Shown: positions 1 to 5,677, counted from the first letter of the stretch. The stretch: 7,848 nucleotides of DNA from Clostridiales bacterium UBA4080 (GCA_002381865.1 DFYO01000029.1:1-7848), one strand, 5' to 3'. Translations and numbers: made by a program. The notes: generated by a model not told the origin, from the sequence alone.

Positions 1-161
1 TTACACTTTGGGATTGCAAAATACACGGAAGAAGACAAGGAGAACTAGGCTGACCACCTTGATAACCACTACAGAAGACAGGATTTAAGCGATCTCTAAT
101 TGCTTCCGACCACCCAACCGACACACTAAGGGTCATTTCGACCACGTGCTAAAAGTCTTTA

Positions 162-184
162 AAACGTCGGTACTACCGGCGTTT
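162..184. repeat. 10-bp hairpin with 3-nt loop
   Basis: Arms 162-171 and 175-184 (AAACGTCGGT / ACCGGCGTTT) pair over ten positions with one G-T wobble around the loop ACT. It lies in the middle of the higher-G+C segment and does not have a T-tract, so it is not an intrinsic terminator. Confidence 0.6.
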
Positions 185-296
185 GTGAATCGGGGCGACC
201 ACGTCCCTTTATCCTGCACCGAAATAATATTCAGAGCAGGCAGTGGTTTTGCCCTAAAAAGCCGAAGTGGAACCCTCGCCAAATTCGCCCCAAACA

Positions 297-350
297 GGCG
301 TTTTATCATCCCAAGTGGTATCTTTAATCCACATGGGATGAGAAAACGCC
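297..350. repeat. Long imperfect hairpin, 22-position stem
   Basis: Arms 297-318 and 329-350 are complementary at 20 of 22 positions; the mismatches are 305/342 and 314/333. The loop is ten bases (319-328). A stem this long is far beyond chance and suggests a folded RNA or DNA recognition element. There is no T-tract on either side. Confidence 0.7.
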
Positions 351-458
351 ACACAGGGCGAACGTGTGCGACAGGTGGGCAAGCAATACACCTAAGGCAG
401 TAACAGCAATGCTTTAGCCGTCATCGGGTTGAATGGATGCTCACAAAATAATCGGTCA

Positions 459-480
459 CAAAGCCCCAAATTCGGCTTTG
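459..480. repeat. 7-bp hairpin at the junction with IS3 orfB
   Basis: CAAAGCC (459-465) pairs with GGCTTTG (474-480) across an eight-base loop. The right arm ends at 480, the base next to the last IS3-derived codon (481-483, Thr of SDLT). A hairpin exactly at the boundary suggests the end of an inserted element rather than random erosion. Confidence 0.5.
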
Positions 481-900
481 CGTTAAATCGCTTACTATAA
501 CATCTTGAATAGTCGCTCTATTAAAATCTCTATTTACTTCGTTAGCTATGGCTTCTTCATTGCACTTTGTTTTATGTATTATAAACTGCTTAACTGTATA
601 TTGAGATACTAATTTATATTTCTTCATAATCTTCCCAATTCTTCTGCGGGATACTTTATGTTTTAATTTTAAAAGCTCTTTTCTTATTTTTCTAGTACCA
701 TAATTATTCCTACTAGCCTTAAATATCTTAATAACCTTATCTTCTAATTCGCTATCAATTACATTTTCTTTACTATTATAATAAATCAAGCTTCTTGAAA
801 TTTTCAAGTATTTGCACATGGCGCTGATACTGTATTTATTCTTATTTGCACGAATTATTTTGATTTTCGTCCCATTATCAGCGCCGCTTGCTTTAAAATA
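481..900 (-). pseudogene. IS3-family transposase OrfB, N-terminal fragment only
   Basis: The orfB frame opens at 900, immediately after an in-frame TGA (903-901), and is in the -1 frame relative to orfA. The residues from TKIKIIRANKNKYSISAMCK onward, including SRSLIYY, are the typical OrfB start, followed by an HTH_21 region with YGTRKIRKEL and the beginning of the rve integrase core. It is IS3-like through SDLT (codon 483-481), where the family normally continues Tyr-Val. Instead it runs into unrelated residues and stops at 421. About 140 codons of roughly 280 remain. The first Asp of the DDE triad is present and the second Asp and the Glu are lost, so it cannot be catalytic. An internal ATG at 819 could start a shorter product, but it lacks a good ribosome binding site. 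Confidence 0.85.
820..897 (-). promoter_or_regulatory. Programmed -1 ribosomal frameshift signal of the IS3 element
   Basis: On the minus strand the heptamer T_TTA_AAG (897-891) sits in the orfA frame as the last base of ATT, then TTA, then AAG, the X_XXY_YYZ arrangement needed for -1 slippage. The orfB frame is only open from 900, so the heptamer lies inside the short window 900-855 in which a shift could join orfA to orfB. Five bases downstream begins GGCGCTGATA (885-876), which pairs perfectly with TATCAGCGCC (829-820), a 10-bp stem closing a 46-base loop. Downstream stems or pseudoknots are known stimulators in this family. That this particular site works is inferred. Confidence 0.75.
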
Positions 901-1148
901 TCATTTTCCATCTTCAATTGCTGATTTTCTTTGCGTAATTTAAGCAATTCTTTTTCTTCCTCAGATCTATTATCTTTTGTTTTAAATGAACCAGAAGAAG
1001 TAAAATCATTTGTCCATTTATTTATAGTAGATCTTGCAATATTATATTCTTTTGAAATTTCTAATGGGGTTTTCCCTTTCCTTACTAATAAAACTATTTG
1101 TTGTTTAAACTCATCGCTGTATCTTTTGGCTTTGTTTGAATTTGACAT
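855..1148 (-). CDS. IS3-family transposase OrfA (HTH protein), intact
   Basis: This 97-residue protein is the DNA-binding half of an IS3-family transposase. A helix-turn-helix of the transposase_8/InsE type spans about residues 8-47 (RYSDEFKQQIVLLV, then TPLEISKEYNIARSTINKW). It is followed by a leucine-zipper coiled coil at about 68-90 (LLKLRKENQQLKMENDILK), used for multimerisation. The start at 1148 is chosen over an upstream in-frame ATG at 1166 because GGAGG lies nine bases before it and the ATG at 1166 has no ribosome binding site. The reading frame continues into orfB by -1 slippage (see 891-897). Alone, OrfA is expected to bind the IS ends and to regulate or inhibit transposition. The protein looks undamaged although its partner is broken. 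Confidence 0.85.
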   Translation of the reverse strand: MSNSNKAKRYSDEFKQQIVLLVRKGKTPLEISKEYNIARSTINKWTNDFTSSGSFKTKDNRSEEEKELLKLRKENQQLKMENDILKQAALIMGRKSK

Positions 1149-1235
1149 GGTATTAATCCTCCACATAATTTTATTTATTTTACCATGTCCGAGTAATTAT
1201 TGTCTAAATAAGTATAACCTATCCAAATTATTGCC

Positions 1236-1263
1236 TTGACAAAGCGAATAAGGGTGATATAAT
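1236..1263 (+). promoter_or_regulatory. Sigma-A promoter of the T-box/hemerythrin/thrS unit
   Basis: A perfect TTGACA (1236-1241) and perfect TATAAT (1258-1263) are separated by 16 bases. Transcription would start near 1270, just before the T-box stem I. The promoter lies less than 30 bases from the likely end of the IS3 copy. Confidence 0.85.
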
Positions 1264-1269
1264 TATAAA

Positions 1270-1517
1270 TAATATTTGCTGAGAAATAATGCTTTAAAAC
1301 TATGAAGAGACGAGTAGAATTTGGAAGGATTTAGAGAGAGAACTGTAAGCTGAAATGTTCTTATCCGGAAGTATTTGAAGACTAACTCTGAGTGACTTTA
1401 ATACAGTCCGTTGATTACGTTATAATCATAATGAGTGGTTTCTAAAACAATTAGGGTGGAACCGCGGGATAATCTCTCGCCCCTTACTGAAATAATCAGT
1501 AAGTGGCGAGTTTTTTT
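1270..1517 (+). ncRNA. T-box riboswitch, threonine specificity
   Basis: The leader has the T-box sequence AGGGTGGAACCGCGG (1453-1467) and, upstream, a stem I with the AGTA loop-E element (1313-1316), an AGAGAG bulge (1334-1339) and a GNTGNAA-like distal loop (1349-1355). The expected specifier position, after GAAG on the 3' side of stem I and just before the CTCT (1386-1389) that pairs with AGAG (1306-1309), reads ACT (1381-1383). This is a threonine codon and agrees with thrS downstream. Uncharged tRNA-Thr should pair at the specifier and through its acceptor end with the T-box bulge, stabilising the antiterminator and allowing read-through when threonine is scarce. Confidence 0.92.
1476..1517 (+). 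terminator. T-box intrinsic terminator
   Basis: CTCGCC (1476-1481) pairs with GGCGAG (1505-1510) and CTTACTGA (1483-1490) pairs with TCAGTAAG (1496-1503), with one C/T mismatch between the two blocks and a five-base loop. Seven T residues follow (1511-1517). It lies just after the T-box motif, as expected for the attenuator. Confidence 0.92.
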
Positions 1518-1518
1518 A

Positions 1519-1568
1519 TAGAGTAGGAAAGTTCGTCTTGCTTGCAAGAGACCAAACTTTCCTACTCT
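1519..1568. repeat. Long hairpin between T-box and hemerythrin gene
   Basis: AGAGTAGGAAAGTT (1520-1533) and its exact complement (1555-1568) form a 14-bp stem, 15 bp if 1519/1569 is counted. Inside, TCTTG/CAAGA (1536-1540/1545-1549 region) can form a smaller stem. No T-tract follows, so it is not an ordinary terminator. It abuts a second hairpin at 1570, which suggests a palindromic mobile repeat or an RNA-processing or stability element. Confidence 0.7.
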
Positions 1569-1569
1569 A

Positions 1570-1600
1570 CAAGAAACGCGTTCACCGAACGCTATTCTTG
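1570..1600. repeat. Second hairpin, two stacked stems
   Basis: CAAGAA (1570-1575) pairs with TTCTTG (1595-1600), and GCGTTC (1578-1583) pairs with GAACGC (1587-1592) over the loop ACC. Two unpaired bases lie on each side between the stems. It follows the previous hairpin with essentially no gap and has no T-tract. Confidence 0.65.
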
Positions 1601-1647
1601 ATTTGCATAGAACAGATTAATTATTATTTTTAATGGAGGTAAAAAAT

Positions 1648-2043
1648 ATGCTTTGGAATGATAATTATTTATTAGGAATTGAAGAGGTTGATAATCAACA
1701 TAAAAAGCTTGTACAGCTTATTGAAGATACTAAAAAGTTATTGGTAGATGCACAGGATGGAATTGACTGCTATGATGAATTAGTAGCTGTCTTAAAAGAA
1801 TTAGCAGAATATACTCAATATCATTTTAATTGTGAAGAAAAGCTTATGGAGGCTGTTGATTACGAAGACATTATTGCTCATAAAATGGAACATAAAATAT
1901 TTATTAAAAAGATTAGTAGCTTTATGAGTGAGGACTTAGAAGAGGAACAAAAAGAAAAAATTGAAGAGCTTGTGAAGTTTTTATTTGATTGGTTAGTAAG
2001 GCATATTATGAATACAGACAGCAAGTATGTTGACTTTATTTAA
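1648..2043 (+). CDS. Bacteriohemerythrin (di-iron oxygen-binding protein)
   Basis: This 131-residue protein is a single hemerythrin domain, a cytoplasmic four-helix bundle that holds a non-haem di-iron centre. All seven iron ligands of the family can be seen: His18 (NQHKK), His59 and Glu63 (HFNCE), His78 and His82 (HKMEH), and His119 with Asp124 (HIMNTD). The length is typical of bacterial single-domain forms. The start is set at 1648 because GGAGG (1635-1639) lies eight bases upstream; an in-frame ATG at 1633 overlaps that site. In anaerobes such proteins bind O2, or are proposed to sense or detoxify oxygen, NO or peroxide, or to handle iron; the exact role here is unknown. It lies between a threonine T-box and thrS, with no terminator visible before thrS, so the two are probably co-transcribed. 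The placement is unusual. Confidence 0.93.
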   Translation: MLWNDNYLLGIEEVDNQHKKLVQLIEDTKKLLVDAQDGIDCYDELVAVLKELAEYTQYHFNCEEKLMEAVDYEDIIAHKMEHKIFIKKISSFMSEDLEEEQKEKIEELVKFLFDWLVRHIMNTDSKYVDFI

Positions 2044-2175
2044 TGATTTCTTGGGATAAAGAATTTTTGTTAATAAATTGGTGTTTGAAGAAGATGAAGA
2101 CAACTAAGAAAACTTAGGAGTTAAAATAGCTTAGGTTAAGAACATGTTTGTGAGTATTGAAAAGAGGAGAAAAAA

Positions 2176-4110
2176 ATGATTATAAAATTAAAAGATGGTT
2201 CAACAATGGAGTTTGAGGGCAAAAAGAGTGTGCTTGAAATTGCAAATAGTATTAGCGAGGGGCTTGCACGTTTAGCGTGTAGTGCAAGTGTTAATGGGAA
2301 GACTGTAGATTTAAGACATGAAATTGATGAAGATGCAGAGCTTAATATATATACCTTTAATGACGAAGAGGGTAAAAAAGCATTTAGACATACTGCTTCT
2401 CATGTAATGGCTCAAGCAGTTAAGAGATTATATCCTGAAACAAAGGTGGCAATTGGGCCATCAATTGAAAATGGTTTTTATTACGATTTCGATAAAGAAA
2501 TAGCATTTACTCAAGAGGACTTAGTTGAAATTGAAAAAGAAATGAAGAAAATTGTCAAGGAAGGTATTGAAATAACAAGATTTACAATGCCTAGACAAGA
2601 GGCAATCGAATTTATGAAGGAAAAGGGAGAAGACTATAAGGTTGAGTTGATTCAAGATCTTCCAGAGGATTCTATTATTTCTTTTTATCAACAAGGAGAT
2701 TTTGTGGATTTATGTGCTGGCCCTCACTTAATGAATACAAAAGCAGTCAAGGCATTTAAGCTATTAAATGTTGCAGGAGCATACTGGAGAGGCAGTGAAA
2801 ATAATAAAATGTTGTCTAGAATATATGCAACAGCCTTTGCTAAAAAAGCTGACATGGATGAATATCTACAAAAGCTTGAGGAAGCAAAAAAACGTGACCA
2901 TAGAAAACTAGGAAAAGAGCTTGAGCTTTTTACAATTCTTGACGAGGGTCCTGGATTTCCATTTTTTCTTCCGAAGGGAAGCATATTAAAAAACACTCTG
3001 ATAGATTATTGGAGACAAATCCACAAGAAGGCTGGTTATCAGGAAATATCAACACCAATAATTCTTAACAAAGAACTATGGATACGTTCTGGGCACTGGC
3101 TACACTATAGAGATAATATGTATACAACTCTTATCGACGAGGAAGAGTTTGCAGTTAAACCGATGAACTGCCCGGGCGGAATGCTTGTTTATAAAACAAA
3201 GCAGCATTCTTATAGAGATTTGCCAATAAGAATGGCAGAGCTTGGATTAGTACACAGACATGAAATGTCAGGAGCACTTCATGGTTTGATGAGAGTTAGA
3301 AATTTTACGCAGGATGATGCTCATATTTATATGATGCCAGAGCAGATAAAAGATGAGATTAAAAAGGTTATTGACCTAATTGATGAGGTTTATAATGTGT
3401 TTGGATATAAGTATTCTATGGAGCTTTCAACAAGACCTGAAAAAAGCATGGGCAGGGATGAAGATTGGGAGACTGCAACATCAGCCTTGAAAGAGGCTAT
3501 GGATGAAAAAGGCTTACCATATATTATTAACGAAGGTGATGGTGCTTTTTACGGACCAAAGATTGATTTTCATTTAGAGGATTGTCTTGGAAGAACATGG
3601 CAATGCGGAACAATACAGTTAGATTTCCAAATGCCTGAAAAATTCGAATTAGAATATGTTGGCAAGGATGGAGAAAAACACAGACCTGTAATGATTCACA
3701 GAGTAGCCTTTGGAAGTATTGAGCGATTTATTGGTATTTTAATTGAGCATTTTGCAGGGGCATTCCCAACTTGGCTTTCACCTGTGCAGGTAAAGGTGCT
3801 GTCTATTTCTGATAAATATCTTGAATATGCAAAACAAGTTGAAGCGGCCTTGAATGATAATGATATAAGAGTAGAGCTGGATGACAGAGCTGAAAAAATC
3901 GGATACAAAATAAGAGAAGCTAGAATGGAAAGAGTCCCTTATCTGTTAATTGTTGGACAAAATGAAGAAGAAAACAAAACAGTTTCTGTAAGAAGCAGAG
4001 CTAAGGGAGATGAAGGCTCGCTTAAGCTTGAAGACTTTATTAGTAAAGTAAAGGAAGAGATTGACAGAAAACTAATTATTGAAAAAGAAATAGATGACAG
4101 TGAAATATAA
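2176..4110 (+). CDS. thrS: Threonyl-tRNA synthetase
   Basis: ThrRS joins threonine to tRNA-Thr using ATP in the cytoplasm. At 644 residues it is full length. Domains in order are an N-terminal TGS domain (about 1-61) and a SAD editing domain (about 70-220) with the hydrolytic residues His72, His76, Cys180 and His184 that clear Ser-tRNA-Thr. The class II catalytic core follows (about 245-535), with motif 1 around GPGFPFFLPKG (258-268), motif 2 around RHEMSGALHGLMRVRNFTQD (361-380) and motif 3 near GSIERFIGILIEHF (513-526). The anticodon-binding domain is about 536-635. The catalytic zinc ligands Cys332, His383 and His508 are all present. The start at 2176 has GAGGAG just upstream. The gene is 132 bases from the hemerythrin gene and I see no own promoter or T-box there, so control should come from the threonine T-box at 1270-1517. 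It is not damaged in any visible way. Confidence 0.98.
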   Translation: MIIKLKDGSTMEFEGKKSVLEIANSISEGLARLACSASVNGKTVDLRHEIDEDAELNIYTFNDEEGKKAFRHTASHVMAQAVKRLYPETKVAIGPSIENGFYYDFDKEIAFTQEDLVEIEKEMKKIVKEGIEITRFTMPRQEAIEFMKEKGEDYKVELIQDLPEDSIISFYQQGDFVDLCAGPHLMNTKAVKAFKLLNVAGAYWRGSENNKMLSRIYATAFAKKADMDEYLQKLEEAKKRDHRKLGKELELFTILDEGPGFPFFLPKGSILKNTLIDYWRQIHKKAGYQEISTPIILNKELWIRSGHWLHYRDNMYTTLIDEEEFAVKPMNCPGGMLVYKTKQHSYRDLPIRMAELGLVHRHEMSGALHGLMRVRNFTQDDAHIYMMPEQIKDEIKKVIDLIDEVYNVFGYKYSMELSTRPEKSMGRDEDWETATSALKEAMDEKGLPYIINEGDGAFYGPKIDFHLEDCLGRTWQCGTIQLDFQMPEKFELEYVGKDGEKHRPVMIHRVAFGSIERFIGILIEHFAGAFPTWLSPVQVKVLSISDKYLEYAKQVEAALNDNDIRVELDDRAEKIGYKIREARMERVPYLLIVGQNEEENKTVSVRSRAKGDEGSLKLEDFISKVKEEIDRKLIIEKEIDDSEI

Positions 4111-4340
4111 TAGTATTTTGTTTCTATTTTTGCCCTGCTTGCAAAAGTGGGGGTCAGCTTTAGAAATTGGCTATTTTGCAATAGTTGGGGTTGAATCCAT
4201 TTGGATTCAGCTCCATTACTGTATCAAGGTCTATTTTAATGTTTATAATGCAGTAATGGAATTTATAGCTGCACATAATAAGCTCGATTATTAGCTAAAC
4301 TAACTTCCCGAATGCCGAAAAACGGGAAGTTTCAATAAAA
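4111..4340. other. Non-coding stretch with a cluster of hairpins downstream of thrS
   Basis: No credible gene lies here; the open frame 4094-4294 overlaps the thrS end and has no ribosome binding site. Five stems occur in a row: TTTTGC/GCAAAA (4128-4133/4141-4146), CTATT/AATAG (4171-4175/4180-4184), TGAATCC/GGATTCA (4192-4198/4203-4209), a 13-bp stem with one wobble (4212-4224/4248-4260), and AACTTCCCG/CGGGAAGTT (4302-4310/4323-4331). The density of structure fits a non-coding RNA, the thrS mRNA 3' end, or the remains of a palindromic mobile element. I cannot decide among these. Confidence 0.55.
4302..4332 (+). terminator. Probable terminator-like hairpin after thrS
   Basis: A perfect 9-bp stem AACTTCCCG/CGGGAAGTT encloses a twelve-base loop. 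Only a weak T stretch (GTTTCAAT) follows, so efficient intrinsic termination is uncertain. It is the best candidate for closing the hemerythrin-thrS transcript before the next promoter at 4361. Confidence 0.45.
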
Positions 4341-4360
4341 GTTTACGGGGGAAAAAGTTC

Positions 4361-4389
4361 TTGACATTTCTTGAGGGGGGGGGTATAAT
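4361..4389 (+). promoter_or_regulatory. Strong promoter with a nine-G tract in its spacer
   Basis: Perfect TTGACA (4361-4366) and perfect TATAAT (4384-4389) are 17 bases apart, the optimal spacing. The last nine spacer bases (4375-4383) are all G. Homopolymer runs between -35 and -10 are known to change length by slipped-strand mispairing and so tune promoters, as in Neisseria porA. At nine G residues this promoter would be at its best length. It reads toward the secreted protein gene at 4595, with a start expected near 4396. Confidence 0.85.
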
Positions 4390-4396
4390 ATATCAT

Positions 4397-4418
4397 GTTG
4401 GTAAAAAAATTAACCAAC
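4397..4418. promoter_or_regulatory. Inverted repeat at the transcription start, possible operator
   Basis: GTTGGT (4397-4402) and ACCAAC (4413-4418) form a 6-bp dyad around an A-rich ten-base centre. It lies seven bases after the -10 box, where a repressor or an RNA stability hairpin at the 5' end of the transcript could act. Either role is inferred from position only. Confidence 0.4.
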
Positions 4419-4594
4419 CCAATTCAAAAAGTAATCTGAGGCGGGGAATATCTGAAATTTTCCCTATATGAAAAAATTGAATAAGCTAAAAAACAGTTTA
4501 ATCTGGTATTAATAATTGATTTATTATTTGCGCGCGAAAATGATATTTCTATTAATTAATATATATAAAATATGGACAGGGAGGATAAATAGAA
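4419..4594 (+). other. Long untranslated leader of the secreted-protein gene
   Basis: About 200 bases separate the expected transcription start from the ATG at 4595. No known riboswitch class is recognisable; in particular I see no cyclic-di-GMP (GEMM) consensus. The only structure seen is a weak GGGAA/TTCCC stem near 4444-4464. The ribosome binding site AGGGAGG is at 4578-4584, ten bases before the start codon. Confidence 0.5.
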
Positions 4595-5446
4595 ATGGTT
4601 AAGAAGTTTATCAGTTTAGTTTTAAGTATTATTATGGTAGTTTCAATATGTGGAATAGATGCAATTGCATTTAATCCTGATAAAAAGGATAAAGAAATAG
4701 AAATTAGTAAGATTGAGAAGAGTGAATACAATAAAATTAAAGAAAAAGCAATTAAGGGAAATAAAGCTATAAGTGAAAATGAATTTGATAAAATAATAAA
4801 AAAAGCAAAAAAGAATAATGATATTGAGGGAATGAAAAATGAATTAGGTAAGTATGCAGTTAGTACAGAATACTATTATCCTGAAGATACAAATTTGTTT
4901 AAAGCATCTGCTAATAAAACAGGAGACAAGAGAATTAGAATAGATAGATATTATCAGTACGCTTCAAAGACAGACTCTACCTATACTGTAAGTGATGGAA
5001 CAAAAATAAATGCAAGTGTTATTCTAGGCTTTTTATCGTTTCTTCCATCGCCTTATGGCACTGGGTTTGGAGTTGTCTCGATATTACAAAGCATGACTGG
5101 AATGTCAAACTATGAAATGCTAAGCACAAAAAATATTTATGAGAGATCCTATTATGATGCGGTGGTAACAACAAAATATGCAGAAGTTTATATAGAAGAT
5201 GGATGGGATGTAGCGGCGTATTCGCAACTGAAGCAGTATGATGGATACTATTTAGTTAGCGGATATAAAAATGGAACGCAACATTTTGTAAAGTCAAAAT
5301 CAGTTGGCACATTAAGAATGGATGTGGGTAAATACTATTATGATAATACGAAATTGTTAAGTTATGCTACTATAGGACATGGTGGAATACATTTTCTTTA
5401 TGATTATTCTTCTGGATACAAGGCTTATTATTATCCTAAATTATAA
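4595..5446 (+). CDS. Secreted tyrosine-rich protein of unknown function
   Basis: I do not recognise this 283-residue protein. It begins with a clear Sec signal peptide: KK at 3-4, a hydrophobic core at about 5-20, and an AIA cleavage site after residue 25. There is no lipobox at Cys19 (preceded by Ile). Residues 29-85 are Lys/Glu/Asn-rich and probably helical, like a propeptide or stalk. Residues 90-283 are rich in Tyr (31 in the whole protein, 11%), Ser and Gly, suggesting a beta-rich extracellular domain. A hydrophobic stretch at 141-166 (VILGFLSFLPSPYGTGFGVV and flanks) could be a buried core or a membrane-inserting hairpin. One Cys lies in the signal peptide and none in the mature part. 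There is no sortase motif or cell-wall-binding repeat. A strong promoter with a G9 spacer drives it. The start is supported by AGGGAGG ten bases upstream. Possible roles are an exported toxin, bacteriocin-like protein or adhesin; none is shown. Confidence 0.85.
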   Translation: MVKKFISLVLSIIMVVSICGIDAIAFNPDKKDKEIEISKIEKSEYNKIKEKAIKGNKAISENEFDKIIKKAKKNNDIEGMKNELGKYAVSTEYYYPEDTNLFKASANKTGDKRIRIDRYYQYASKTDSTYTVSDGTKINASVILGFLSFLPSPYGTGFGVVSILQSMTGMSNYEMLSTKNIYERSYYDAVVTTKYAEVYIEDGWDVAAYSQLKQYDGYYLVSGYKNGTQHFVKSKSVGTLRMDVGKYYYDNTKLLSYATIGHGGIHFLYDYSSGYKAYYYPKL

Positions 5447-5460
5447 TTTTTTATAATAAC

Positions 5461-5494
5461 CTTTTTGATATTATATACATCCAAAAAGAGTTTT
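5461..5494 (+). terminator. Weak terminator-like hairpin after the secreted-protein gene
   Basis: CTTTTTG (5461-5467) pairs with CAAAAAG (5482-5488) across fourteen bases, followed by AGTTTTG. The stem is AT-rich and the T-run is only four, so termination may be partial and some read-through into the next gene is possible. Confidence 0.35.
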
Positions 5495-5677
5495 GCTAGC
5501 ATAGCTGACTGACAGGTCTTATAATATAAAATTATAGTTGTATAAAGAATTCTTTTAGAAATATGATAATTATTCGCCAAGAGGGATTGGGATATGTTGT
5601 GAAATAGGTGATAAGTATTGCCTATTCACAATATCCTTATGAATAAATAAAACTAATTAAAGAAATAAGGTGAATGA
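5495..5677. other. Intergenic region without a clear promoter
   Basis: A perfect TATAAT occurs at 5520-5525, but the sequence 16 to 18 bases upstream matches TTGACA poorly. A second weak pair is TTGTAT (5538-5543) with TATGAT (5562-5567) at 18 bases. Either could serve the gene at 5726, or that gene could be reached by read-through. A large imperfect dyad lies at 5590-5636. Confidence 0.35.
5590..5636. repeat. Large imperfect dyad upstream of the membrane-protein gene
   Basis: Three blocks pair in register: GGATA/TATCC (5590-5594/5632-5636), TTGTG/CACAA (5597-5601/5627-5631) and AATAGG/CCTATT (5603-5608/5621-5626), leaving two small bulges on the left arm only. It gives a 16-bp stem with a twelve-base loop. 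No T-tract follows, so an operator or structured leader is more likely than a terminator. Confidence 0.55.

Larger units (their letters stand above)
1..480. other. Structured higher-G+C segment interrupting an IS3 element (partial, runs off left edge)
   Basis: No protein-coding gene is convincing here. The two longest open frames (146-403 plus, 133-354 minus) lie antisense to each other, lack ribosome binding sites and match no family I recognise. G+C is close to 50% in the lines I counted, against about 30% in the adjoining IS. The segment is rich in secondary structure: a 10-bp stem at 162-171/175-184, a 22-position stem with two mismatches at 297-318/329-350, and a 7-bp stem at 459-465/474-480 that ends exactly where IS3 orfB coding sequence stops. 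GACCAC occurs four times on the plus strand (52, 108, 140, 197). It is probably the end of a second mobile element, or a non-coding structured element, inserted in or deleted into the IS. Repeated GTGGTC boxes recall the ends of some IS21-family elements, but that is only a resemblance. Confidence 0.6.
481..1207 (-). mobile_element. IS3-family insertion sequence, truncated (IS150/IS3-like)
   Basis: Reading on the minus strand, the element has the usual IS3 order: a short HTH/leucine-zipper orfA, then orfB in the -1 frame with a programmed frameshift signal. The outer left end is placed near 1207 because the non-coding sequence upstream of orfA (ACTCGGACATGG and flanks) looks like an IS end and the T-box promoter begins at 1236. 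This boundary is approximate. The other end is missing: orfB stops being IS3-like at 481, where the structured segment 1-480 begins. Without its catalytic core the copy cannot move by itself. Confidence 0.75.

Noticed and set aside
133..403. Two overlapping antisense open frames of 73 and 85 codons in the left segment
   Set aside because: No ribosome binding site, non-ATG starts, no recognisable family, and strong hairpins run through both. They are better explained as by-products of higher G+C.
1..480. Group II intron end, integron attC site or IS21 element as the identity of the left segment
   Set aside because: No domain V-like motif, no paired attC core sites, and no transposase coding in the window. 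The IS21 resemblance rests only on short repeated boxes, so no family is assigned.
931..1239. Open frame on the plus strand across IS3 orfA
   Set aside because: It is antisense to a clear transposase gene and has no ribosome binding site.
2724..4181. Three minus-strand open frames inside thrS
   Set aside because: All are shadows of the thrS coding frame, Ser/Phe-rich as expected from the reverse of Glu/Lys-rich sequence.
4094..4294. Open frame of 66 codons overlapping the thrS stop
   Set aside because: It lacks a ribosome binding site, overlaps thrS out of frame and is built across several hairpins, so it is unlikely to be a gene.
4419..4594. Possible riboswitch in the leader of the secreted-protein gene
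   Set aside because: I looked for c-di-GMP, preQ1 and similar conserved cores and found none; only a weak stem is visible.
4595..4660. Lipoprotein signal around Cys19 of the secreted protein
   Set aside because: The residue before Cys is Ile, which lipoprotein signal peptidase does not accept; the AIA site after residue 25 fits a normal signal peptide.
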